From Gonapodya prolifera JEL478 (taxonomy: Eukaryota > Monoblepharomycota > Monoblepharidomycetes > Monoblepharidales > Gonapodyaceae), in contig KQ965734.1 in the NCBI GenBank assembly GCA_001574975.1, forward strand, positions 769,637 through 833,636: a stretch of DNA of 64,000 bases, in the 5' to 3' direction. Shown in pieces: positions 32,815 to 43,247 of this stretch. The notes below the pieces were generated by a model. It saw only the letters and a program-made list of their open reading frames with translations, did no database searches and was not told the origin of the DNA. How positions within the stretch are numbered: position 1 is the first letter of the stretch; each line of letters opens with the position of its first letter. A program made the translations under genes and the position numbers.

Positions 32815-33693
32815 ATGCTTTCCATATCATCCGCCGCATCAGACCTTCTCCTCCTGACACGTGCTCGCACAGAATCTCTCGTTCCACCCGATCCAACAGT
32901 TCTTCGGCATCTATTCGCCAAATATTCCAACCCAGGAAATGACCCTGCCGCATTTGATGTGCTCGAGCAGATATTTCTCGCCTCAATCGACAACGGGGAC
33001 ACCCCGACTGCTCGAACAGCCTTAGAGAAGGTGCAGGCCCGCTTCCCTGCAAGCGAAAGCCGTCGCTCGCGTCGGCTCCAGGCGATGCTCGCAGAACATC
33101 TCGGTGAACACGAGCGTGCTGTGGAAACGTACCGTGAAATGCTGCGAGCGAGCGACGGTGGCGATTCGGATGTGCAAGTCCGAAAGCGTTTGGTCGCTGC
33201 TCTGCTGGCACAACCGAGGAAGCGATACGAAGCTACGGCTGAGCTGGCAAACTATTGCGACACATTCGCGGGAGACGCAGAAGCGTGGGCGACACTCAGT
33301 GGTGTTTACCTCGAGGAAGGAATGCAGGCACAGGCACAATACGCGGCGGAGGAGTGCGTCTTGTTGGAGCCTGGGTCTGCACCTGCCCACCTCAGACTTG
33401 CGGACATTCTGTACACTCGGGAGGATCACCAGGGTGCACTTAAATATTATTGCCGTGCCCTCGAAGTGTCTCCTGGCAGTGCCAGAGCGTTATACGGGAT
33501 AAGACAGGCGGCAGGAACCCTAATCGAGGCGCAAAAGGGAAAGAGAGGTGGTGGTGGTGGTGACTCCGAGACGAAGTCGGCGAACGCGGCGGTTTGGGCA
33601 GACTTGGTGGACATGGCTACCGCGAAATTAGTGGCATTTTATGACGGAATCGAGGGACCGCAAAGTGTGACTGCTAGAAAGTGGCTCAAATAG
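32815..33693 (+). CDS. EMC2: ER membrane protein complex subunit 2 (EMC2, TPR protein)
   Basis: Single exon, 292 aa, the usual length for this subunit. It is a soluble TPR protein forming the cytosolic cap of the EMC insertase, which places tail-anchored and multipass proteins in the ER membrane. The order of blocks matches human EMC2: LEQIFLASIDNGDTPTA, RRLQAMLAEHLGEHERAVE, KRYEATAELANYCDTFAGDAEAW with LSGVYLEEG, and APAHLRLADILYTREDHQG with ALKYYCRALEVSPGSARALYG. The C-terminus has a Gly/Lys-rich loop and a final helix. An in-frame ATG at 32710 would add 35 Pro-rich residues; I prefer 32815, where the first TPR-type helix begins. Confidence 0.88.
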   Translation: MLSISSAASDLLLLTRARTESLVPPDPTVLRHLFAKYSNPGNDPAAFDVLEQIFLASIDNGDTPTARTALEKVQARFPASESRRSRRLQAMLAEHLGEHERAVETYREMLRASDGGDSDVQVRKRLVAALLAQPRKRYEATAELANYCDTFAGDAEAWATLSGVYLEEGMQAQAQYAAEECVLLEPGSAPAHLRLADILYTREDHQGALKYYCRALEVSPGSARALYGIRQAAGTLIEAQKGKRGGGGGDSETKSANAAVWADLVDMATAKLVAFYDGIEGPQSVTARKWLK

Positions 33694-33784
33694 AATTTGT
33701 AATAAAGAATAGTAGTTGCAGTCAGTGAACTCGATCACCTACGAACAACCGAATCCTTCCAGAGGGTTGCTTCGAATTTTTTCG

Positions 33785-36700
33785 ATGGCAAACCGTCCAC
33801 CACAAGCCTCTAAATATCCATCAAATCCATCGGTTCCGTCTCCACTAAACCCATCTGGATCCCGTGATCGTGGATCTGGGGGATCTGGGAGGTCTTCTCG
33901 ACAACAGGCGGCACCCCCCTCGTCGTATGGTGGATATAGTCAAGGAGGAGGCCTTGCGCCTGCTGCGATGTCATCGCCCTCAGCGGTTTTGAACACCATC
34001 GGCACTGCCATTTTGCATACTGGAAAGGCAGGTGCAATTGATGTGGACGAGGATGATGAAGGGCAGGCGCAACAAAGGAGGCTAGTGGTCATGAATGCGG
34101 GGCTTCCCGAAGAGAGTGACTCGGATGACGACGGTGGAGGACGTCCGAAGGTTGGTTTACTACCTGGTGCTCACGGGAATCATTTTGTCCATGACAAATG
34201 AGAGTTTCTCTTGAGGCTCCATCAAAAGTTGTTGAGGATGTGAAAGTGGCGGGAGGGACTGGAGCTATGGCGTAACCTGTGAAAAATCATAGTTTGCTTG
34301 GAGTGGAAGGAGTGGAGAATCGTTGGAGGATGCTCGAGCTCCTTACTTCGGGACCGACATCAGTATTTTACTGGAAATTATGGAGTCGTTTTTTTTCGGA
34401 AACTGAGACGTGATACGGAAGCGCTGAAGGTTCCCCATTTTCAATGGGGTGTTGTAATTTTTGGAGAACCCAAGACGAGATTCAGGGAGGCAACGTACCG
34501 GACCTGTTCCTACCATTACCTCATCTTCTGTTGTCCTCTCCATGTTGGTACTAATGCTGCTCCCCCAGCGTCAACAACCCGCGAATCTTCAAGCGCCTAT
34601 GAATCCAAATTCCCCGCTTCCAGACTTCGCCCCACCAACTATGGATCGCCGGCCAACATTTATTCCATCGAAGAAACTTGGGCCTGCCGGGGATGATGCT
34701 GGCAGTGGTGGGGGAGGCGGTACTGGGAGCTTGAACAGGGGTCAGTTTTCGGATGGGTATGGTTACGGACAATCGTCTGGAGGCCAAGGGAATGGAAGGC
34801 AAGCTGGGAAGGGTGGGAAGGTAATAGAATGCAACACAGAGCGCCTTAACTCGTTGTGCCAACGCCGTCATTTCAGCCTGGACTCCCGCCGAAATCCACC
34901 TCGGTTCCACCACCTTCAGCAATACCAGGATCATCGTCTCCACCTATTCCAGCAACACAAACTGGATCCACGACACCTTCCGCACCTGGTCAGGGAAAAC
35001 CTCCTATTCCGTTTGGAATGGTGTCAAAAACGCCGGCATACGAACAGGTGAGTGCACTTAGAGGGGCTATCCAATGTTGGTGTGAGGGCACTGATTTACA
35101 TGGTGGATTGATATATGAACGTTAGGTCCAAAGGATCAAACGAATGATCAACGCTGCAAACAGACTTCCCCCAGAGCGCGAGCTGGAGAAGGATGAGCGG
35201 TTGGACCAAGCATTCTTAGAAGTGGGTTGTGTTTCGAGTGTTGAGCTGAATGCTTTTTCCTCGAGCACCAGTGACAACATTGTCCACTACTTTAGCTGAC
35301 GTCGCTATGCAATGATGGGAACGCTGAAGCACAATATTATCTGGCTCGAGAATTCGGAAAAGACGAGAAATGGGAGGAAGCCTTAAAGTATTTCATCGTG
35401 GCTTCACGCGTGAGTCTTCAATTGGGTACTCTTCGAGTATTTTTGTCCCACCATTCATTGTTTCACGTAAATCAAAATCAAAGGCTGGACACGTCCCATC
35501 CGCATACCAAGCTGGCCTGTGCTTCGAGAACCGAAGAGGTTTTGATGCATACAATCCCACATACGTTTCAAAAATGTACAACCAGGCAGCAGCAGCCGGG
35601 TATTTACCTGCGTTGTACCGAATGTCGGACTCTACTGTTCGCCCAGGCGTTGCATCAGCGTGTCAGCAGATGGCTAAAGGATTGGAAAAGGAGGACGAAG
35701 CCGAGGTAGACGGAGACTACTTGACGGCTCTTCTGGAAGTAGCGGGAGAGGGTGGATTTCCAAAAGCAAGAGTAAGTGCACCTCTGCGACTTTAGAATAA
35801 AAGCAAATGTGGAACGCTTTCTTCTGTATGCATGCACACGCTACAGTTCCGGTTGGGGCAAATATTTGAACAAGGCTTGTACAATGTTGTTCCGGACCCC
35901 CACCGCGCGTACCGATATTACCGCAAGGCGGCGGATCATCTTGACGGTGACGCAATGGTTCGTGGTTTGCCACTCATGCGACGTTTGTTGTGCTTCAATG
36001 TTATTCTTGTCGAAACCTACAGTACCGCCTCGCAGTTATATTCGAAAAGGGAGAGCTCACTGCTACAATTGATCCTCCTAGAGCGTTTCGATACTATGCA
36101 CGCGCTTCCGAGAGGGGAATCGTCGCAGCTGTGGTGAGTTATTGGAAATTTGTTCATGGGATGCCGCGGTGACGTTGATCACCATGAATGGTTGTCAACA
36201 CTTTAGTGCCGGATGGGTGAAATTTTCGAACAAGGAGAACTTGGGGCAAACGAAAATATCACACAGGCGCTGAAATGCTTCAAAGATGCCGCACATCGGG
36301 GTAGTATTGAGGCAATGGTAGGTTGGTATTGTTGATGGCGGTAGGCTGCAAAACTCAACATTTTGTTGCAGCATCATCTTGCCAGGATACACCAGGACGG
36401 ACTACACGGGACGAACCGAGGACCAGAAGGTGCGCTAGAAGCTTTCAACAAAGGCGCTAGGAAGCATAAGCCAGAAGCACTGGTGCGTTTTGTGGAACAT
36501 GTTCTCTCACTGCTTTGGTGTTTTTGACACCTTTTTGTGGCCGTTAGCATGCTCTTGGTACAATCTTCGAGAAGGGACAGTACGGCGTCTCAGCAAATCC
36601 CGAACAAGCGGTTTCTTATTTCGAGCAAGCAGCTGAACGGGGCTCTTACAAAGCTATGATTCGATTGGGTAAAATCTACGAGTTTGGAGAGTTTGGCCGC

Positions 36701-37263
36701 GCGGTCGACGTGAATCGTGCCGTGAGCTTTTACAAAGCGGCTTCAGATGGTGGAGATGCATTGGGACATTTCCTGCTCGCTGGATGGTACTATACGGGAA
36801 AGTGAGTCTGTAATCGGAGAAGTTGTCAAGACCGAACGCTGAATCATTTCGTTTTCTGAATTTCCAGTTCATGGCTCGTAAAGAAATCTGCAGAGGACGC
36901 TTTCAAGCTGCTGAAGAAGGCCGTCGCTGGTGGCTGCCTGGAAGGAGCGGAGTACAGGCTTGGATCTGTGAGCATCCACTCATGAACTTTGCATCCAGTC
37001 CTCAGGGACACTGTGAATTGAACAATGGCCGCTTTCTTTTCCTAGTTTTACGAACATGGAACTGGTACAGAAGCGGATATGGATTCCGCTGTTGCGTTAT
37101 ATAGGGTAAGGGCAGTGTCGTTACGCATCTTGTGCCATTCGCTGATGTGTCAATAATTCAACTGCAGTCGGCCGCACAGCGAGGTGATCCCTCTGCTGTC
37201 CGGAAGCTCAACCAGCTCGGGCTATCTCTAACTGGTGGAGCTCCTCTTGCAAATGGGAGATAA
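33785..37263 (+). CDS. Sel1-repeat protein (chitin synthase activator Chs4/Skt5-like)
   Basis: About a dozen exons, the first seven checked and in phase: 33785-34150, 34569-34820, 34877-35047, 35126-35221, 35296-35409, 35484-35771 and 35847 onward. The N-terminal third is disordered and rich in Pro, Ser and Gly. From VQRIKRMINAANRLPPERE the protein is a run of Sel1-like repeats of about 36 residues: AEAQYYLAREFGKDEKWEEAL, YRLAVIFEKGELTATIDPPR, CRMGEIFEQGELGANENITQ, HALGTIFEKGQYGVSANPEQ, MIRLGKIYEFGEFGRAVDV and YRLGSFYEHGTGTEADMDS. Exon borders often fall at repeat borders. Fungal proteins of this layout activate chitin synthase at the plasma membrane, but other Sel1 proteins act in ERAD. I see no prenylation CaaX box at the end (ANGR). 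Confidence 0.82.
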
Positions 37264-37470
37264 CTATTTGGGCGATTTTCATTGTGATATCTCCCGTCGG
37301 AGTGCCCGGATTGGGTTGAGGGACATCCGGACCGATCGAGTTGAAATGCATGCGGCGACTGCAAAGTCACATTGCCGTCGTACTTTTTATCATTTGTTTT
37401 TGTACTTTCTTGTGTTTCAACGATACAACTGCAGGAATGAAGATTGGCGCTTGTGCTCCACAAGCAAAAT

Positions 37471-39437
37471 CTACCCATATGACCAATGCGCCCCTCCTGC
37501 GTCCTCCCTCTGTCCACTCCTGTCACCGTAACCCTCGTCATCACCATTATCGTCTCCGAAAAGACCATTCGCGGTATGAGATGACAGCTCCAAAGCCATC
37601 CTTTCATGCGCTGACATGACGCGAGCGTTCGGATCAGGACCCCCAACCGGGTAAGGTGTGTCCGGAGAGCTATAATCTGGACCAGATCCGGGCATTGGAC
37701 CACCAGATCCCTGCATCGGACCAGGATGACGCTCTTGATGGACACGCGGCAATGCTCTTCTCGCAAGGAGCCTCGCCTGGTTTAAAAGACCTCGCACTGC
37801 TTCGTAAGCGGTTCTCATCGAGGCTCCACTGGGGTCCGTCACTCCAGCTCCAGCCTGCCATCTGAGCAGTCCTTCCGGCGCAGGTTCGTTTCCATGGACA
37901 AAGATCCCATAGGGATTCTGCAGCTCAACCTCCAGTTCATAACTCGAATAACTCGACAGTTTTTCTGTGCCATCGGCTGGAACATCCTCCTCGTGTCGGT
38001 ACGTATTGACTGCCGTCAAGTCCACCGAGTATGGTGGGCACGTGTATGAGAGCCTATCCTTCAGTCGAACATCGACGGGGTATGAGCTTTGCGGTGGGAA
38101 TTGAGCTGGGTTCGCATAAAAGGGATTGTAACTTTTTGTGTTGTCTCCACATTCTAAGAAACTTTACCTTTCATTTCCCTACTGACACTGATCCGATAAT
38201 CCAGTCCCCAATTCGGACAATAGATATTCAAATCACCCAAACGAACTTTTTGAATCACCCGCGGGCGTGGGTCGTCCCCTTGCTTTCGATTTCGTGGAAA
38301 CGTCACACGTATTCTCTGGTGATTGACCTCGTGAAATTTATCGAGCTCGGTGAAGTGGCGGTAAGTAATCAAGGGCCCCTTCAATCCAAGATGAGAATAC
38401 ACTCGATCAAGGCACTCGATAAAAGAGCTCACCTTGTACCCAGTATTTTTCCTGGGATCGAGCATTTCCACACGGCGGTTCAAGGTCGCATTGAAGCGCT
38501 TATGCTGCTCGGCCGACATTGCAGATTCGAAGTAGCACGCGTCAAAACCGGAGTGAATGACTAATCATGCGGGAAAGGGCTGTTGTTGTAGTTGCATATG
38601 ATAATTCTCGTAACAACATTCGTACTCGTTTCGCAATCGACGGGAAGATCCAGCTGTTGATGCGTGTCTCGGTACCGAATCGTGCCCAGCTTCACTTCAA
38701 CCTAATGTCCAAATACACGGAAGTATTTCGGTTTCCACAACAATCGTATCGGTGCTCACCTCCACATCCGGATACTCGGCCACTCCTTTCTCATACAGCC
38801 AGGTTGTCACTCGTCGCGTGATATCATCCACAAAATACTCGTCCCCGAAAATCGTCTGGAAGGAGTGCGCGAGCTGATGGATAGGGCGAGGTGCTGCCCA
38901 AGGCTGTTGGGTGGCAGGTGGTGTCCCCCTGTACGGGGCGAGCGGACGAGGCGGCCTTTCTGCTGACAGATCTTCCCCGTCCGGCGTGCCTCCTCTACCC
39001 TGAGGTGGATTGCTCCCACCATATGGCATGGGCGGGATAGGATTTGGGTTCGACGGGACACTGCCATTGTACGGAACGGCCGCTGAAGCAGGCGCGGGTT
39101 CATCAATCGTGTTTTCATTCAGCCGTGCCGAGCTCCCGCGGCTACATGAGTCCGAGTGAGACATGACTTGGGATCGATGACTCGCACAATATGACCATAC
39201 TGACCTGCCCAGATTCCCAGCTGGACCGCGTCCAATCTGACCATCGGCGCCGTTTTCGCCGGGGTTCACCAGCTCCGCGATGCTGACCCGCCCCGACATG
39301 CGCCGCGTCAGTTCCAAGTGACTGTCCGTCCTGCCAGCGCCGCTGGAACCATCGTCCGATACGCGGCGGCGCTTCTTCCCTCCGGTTCCTGTGGGTGGTT
39401 TTCCGCCACTTGTCTGGCCGTTTGCTTTGGAAGACAT
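37471..39437 (-). CDS. mRNA 5'-triphosphatase (Cet1-type capping enzyme subunit)
   Basis: Removes the gamma phosphate from new mRNA 5' ends, the first step of capping, in the nucleus. The N-terminal half is disordered (GGKKRRRVSDDGS, then Pro-rich). The catalytic tunnel domain starts near HQLAHSFQTIFGDEYFVDD and contains VEVKLGTIRYRDTHQQLDLP, whose Glu-x-Lys matches the metal-binding strand, then CYFESAMSAEQHKRFNATLN, VRLGDLNIYCPNWGLDYRIS and YELEVELQNP with the second acidic strand. Splices at VE/VEVKLG and CET/IIHSGF fit. This metal-dependent family is the fungal type; animals and plants use an unrelated cysteine phosphatase. The tail of about 120 residues past the domain is Gly/Pro-rich and unusual. 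Confidence 0.87.
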
Positions 39438-39604
39438 GGTAATGGGAAGCGTTGATTGTGCGGTGACCACTGCAAATGCTCAACCGTTTCTCATTCAGTA
39501 ATTCCATAAACACTTCTTACAATTAAATTACAATGTACTGCTTCTAACTAGAAGACGTGGAGCTCTCAAAAATGGGCGTAGAATAACTTCAAACGGGAAT
39601 ATCA

Positions 39605-42600
39605 TCACCCGGAGAAGCTGACGGTGGGCTCTCCAACGCTACCGAGGCACATTCACATCAGATCCCACTCAAACTCGTCGCAACAAACAAACTCACCTGA
39701 ACCCTCCCACATTAGTCCCGCACCACCCGGCCGCCAACACCGTTCCTCCGGGCTCGACAGCCGGATTTCCAGCCACCATATCGGGGACAATGGTCAACAC
39801 CCCTCCGGTGAGGGTGAACTGGCCCGACCACATATTGCTCACGGCGCCATTGACGAGCGGGACCTGCGCCGCCCACGAGTACGACTTGTACGCGCCCGTG
39901 TTGGTCACGTTGAGGGTGGCGCAGTAGTTGGACCCGCCGTTGGCATCCACGTGCAGGCGCGCCGTGCCCGCCCAGCTCGCGGGGGCGCCTGCGGGGGGCT
40001 CGTTGGAGACAAGGTAGTTCACGGAGGGGTAGCTCCCGGGACATTTGACGTCGTTGCACACCTTGAACGAGCCCGTTGGGTAGACGCACGTCTTGGTGAC
40101 GCCGTCGTCAATGAGCCCGTTGCCGTCGTCGTCCCATCCGTTGCAGACTTCGGGTCCGCGAGGGGGTTGCTGAGGGCATTGGAGGTAGGGGGCCGTCTTG
40201 GCTTGCGAGAGGGGCACGGGGTTTTGCATCCAGGCGATGATTTGTTGCGGCGTGGCGAAGACGACGTTGGGGAGCGTGGCGGCGTACGCGTAGAATTGCT
40301 GGATGGTGGTGGTTAGGATAGTGGTGGGTTTGGATGGGAGTGAGAACTGTGTGCGTGGGGGTGTGAACGCTTTGGTTGAAAGAAAACGCACCTTGAGCAC
40401 CTCGACCCTAGCCGCATTCAACCACGTCCCATGCAAAAACAACCCAAACGGCGCCCTATTCCCGCCATAATGCATGTCCAAATTGGCTCTTAGCATATCG
40501 AACAGCGCCTGGCCGTCCAATGGGGGATCCATTTCCGACTGAAGGCTCGTACTGCCCCCCTGGAGGAGCACGTTGGCTACCATGGGAACCTCCCAAAGAC
40601 CGGGGTACGACTTCGTCGGGCATTTTCCAGTAGCGCAGGTTTGAGGGGACCCGTAGTCGAGGGTGTAAGGCCAGATCCAGGAACCCAGCTGCGATAGGGG
40701 CGCGTCCGAGCGCTCAACGATTGAAGCTTCGTAGAGGAATCTTTGCGGGTATGAGTGGGGGTCGTCGTCACGGTTACCCTTGGTCCCACGGGTCTCAACC
40801 CCCAACCTCCCACCAAAACCCACCCATTCTTCGCCAACGCGTCCCACTCTCCACCTCCAAAAATCAGCCACGGCGTTCTCATCCCATTCACCACCGGCTT
40901 GTTCCTTCCCGTTCCCGCTCCTCCACCAATAAGGCGCGTCGTCCAGTCCCGCGCGCCAGCCGTCTGAACGACCCACCGCGCGTCGTCGTACGTGGACGGG
41001 TTGAAGTGGTCGATGGTGTGGATGGCGATCTCGTGCCCGCGCGCGAGGGGGGGGAGGAGGAGGGTATAGTCGGTGTTGTCTGGTTGGGGGTGCGGTGAGG
41101 GGTGGGGTGACGGTGGGAAAATGAGAAGCGGGTGTGAGAAGCAGGACCATCACGCGGAAAGAAGACATGTAAATCAGAAACGTGGATCGCAGTTCCAAAC
41201 CATCACAAGAAACCTCCGCGAGATCCAGGCACACGCACTCTCTCCCCTCCCACCCCGACTGCCAGTCACGCCCAACCAACCCCCACACCACCAACGCACC
41301 ATTCGTAAGGTAAAACGTGAGTCTCGGCCAACACCCCGTAGCGTCACGCGCCGACATGTTAAGCACGAGCTGGTCTGCGAGGTTAGTCCACATGCCTGCG
41401 AGCGTGACGTGGTGTGACGTGAGGGATGTGAGAGATGAGAGATGAGAGATTTGGAAAGCGACCATGGGAGCAAGGGAGGGACTAGGGACTTACTCGAGTA
41501 CAGCGCGTCGTCGAACGTGACCATGATGAATTGGGGAACTGCGGGTGTGCCGGGTGTGGCGTGGGAGTGTGTGGGGGGGGTGGGAGTGTGAACGCTGCAT
41601 CAAGAAGCAGAACGGAGATGACAAAAGAGGAGACCAAAACGTACCTTCGGCCGCGCTCAGCCCGCCTGGAACTTTTGCAGTGCCGCAGTGGCAGTTGGGA
41701 CCCTTTGGGTGGGGGGGGTTCGTGCGTGTCATTCGTCATGGCGCAGAAGAAGAGAGACAACCTTCCACGCAACACAGACACAACCTCCCCCAAACCCAAC
41801 AACACATCACAACACCGCACTCCATCATTCGCCTCCGGCACACTCTGTGATATCGCCCCGCGATGAATGTATTCGCGCTCCGGCCAGGGTCATTCGCCTC
41901 GGGGTCCTCCCTCCGCTCGCTCGCCCACACCCCCACACCCCCCCGGCCCGCCCCCACCCCAAACTTACCTTACAATACCCCTCACAACACGCATACGGCA
42001 CGCACACCCCACAATCCCCCGGACACGTATTGCATGCCTCGCCGTCCGCGGCCTGGCACACGCCGTCCCCGCATCGTGGAAGGGGCGGGGAGGAGGCGGG
42101 GCATGGCGGGCCGGGGTTGGGCGTGGGCGGGACTTGGGGGATGGGAGAGGAGTGGGGGGTGGGGGATTCGTTGTAGTCGATGCGGGGTGGGGGGGACGAG
42201 GGGGCGGGGGATGGGGAGGGGGAGGGGGAAGGGGAAGGGGAAGGGGCAGGAGCAGGAGCAGGGGAAGAAGGGGGAGCAGGAGCAGAGCCACTATCGCCCA
42301 CCACGAGCTGCACGCCGCCTGTTCCAGTAGACGAGGACGACACTTGCACGGACGCTGCACCTGCATTGCGTGTGAGTCCCACGCCGAGCCCCACACCGAG
42401 CGCTGCCAGGACGAGGAAGGCGCATGCAACGAGGACGCCGATGATGCGCGGGCGTGTGAAGAATGGGGGGGTTGTGGGTGTGGACTTTGTCCCCGCTGCG
42501 CCGGTGGTGGTGGTGCGGGTGGGAGAGAGACCAGCCGTGCCTTCGATTGTGCCGGGGCTCTTGGCGGCGGCTGCGGGTGGAGGAAGTGGGGATTGGGATG

Positions 42601-42640
42601 TGGAGACTTTGAGGGGTGGGGGGTCTGCGGTGGATGGCAT
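39605..42640 (-). CDS. Membrane-anchored polysaccharide deacetylase-like protein with CBM2-like end
   Basis: Minus strand. A cytosolic Pro/Ser-rich tail is followed by one membrane segment, IIGVLVACAFLVLAALGVGL, making a type II protein. A long Pro-Ser stalk leads to a Cys-rich knot, CGDGVCQAADGEACNTCPGD. The NodB deacetylase domain has VTFDDALYS (first metal Asp pair), EIAIHTIDHFNPS (metal His pair), NGMRTPW and PFGLFLHGTWLN. The C-terminus, from ARLHVDANGGSNYCATLNVT through VNGAVSNMWSGQFTLTGG, resembles a CBM2-type carbohydrate-binding module. Such enzymes turn chitin into chitosan at the cell surface. The frame ends at 39693, but a GTGAGT donor there and an acceptor at 39618 suggest a short last exon ending at 39605. 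Confidence 0.82.
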
Positions 42641-43247
42641 TGCGGGCGGGATCTGTGTGGGAAGAGGATGGTGTTAGGAGTGGAGACGGGCAAGAGAGCA
42701 GGAGTAGGGCGAGAGGACGCACAGTGCAATCGAATCGATGGAGATGAGAGAGTGCAGCGAGTGCTACGATGTGCGATGAGCGACCGGGCGATGAGAGGGA
42801 GTCCGTGCGAAGAGTGCCTTGAGCCCTGACTGTGCAATGCGAAGAGAGACCAGTGCAGCCGAGACGTGCATTTCGCCCCCTACGCTAGAAAACACAGAGC
42901 AATGGATGCGCTTTTCATTCAGCGAGTGCAGGCGTGTGAAAGTGCGATGAGTGCGTAACAGGAAGTGCTGCGGTCGAAACTGCCCCGTGCACCGAAAACA
43001 AAACACCTTCACGAGCAAACACTGCAATCGCGGATTCGGACGCAAACGAGCGTGTGCACAGGTGCGTGGCCCCAGCGCATCCACTCGTTGCTTTTCTCTC
43101 CCGTTCTCACGACCCGCATTCATCCGCACGCTGCCACTCGCCCACGCTGCTCTCCTCTCGCTGCCAGCCATCTTCACCTGCACCCCCCCTCTCCCCATTC
43201 GCGCCCACACGCTCACCCCCCGCATCACCCGCCGCATTACGCACGCA
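42641..43247. promoter_or_regulatory. Divergent promoter between deacetylase and eIF3c
   Basis: A GC-rich gap of 607 bases between two genes facing away from each other. The stretch from about 43100 to 43240 is pyrimidine- and C-rich, typical of a strong housekeeping leader just before the eIF3c ATG. I see no defined box. Confidence 0.5.

Noticed and set aside
41867-42829. Plus-strand Gly/Arg-rich frame of 320 codons
   Set aside because: Shadow of the Pro/Ser-rich stalk and membrane anchor of the deacetylase.
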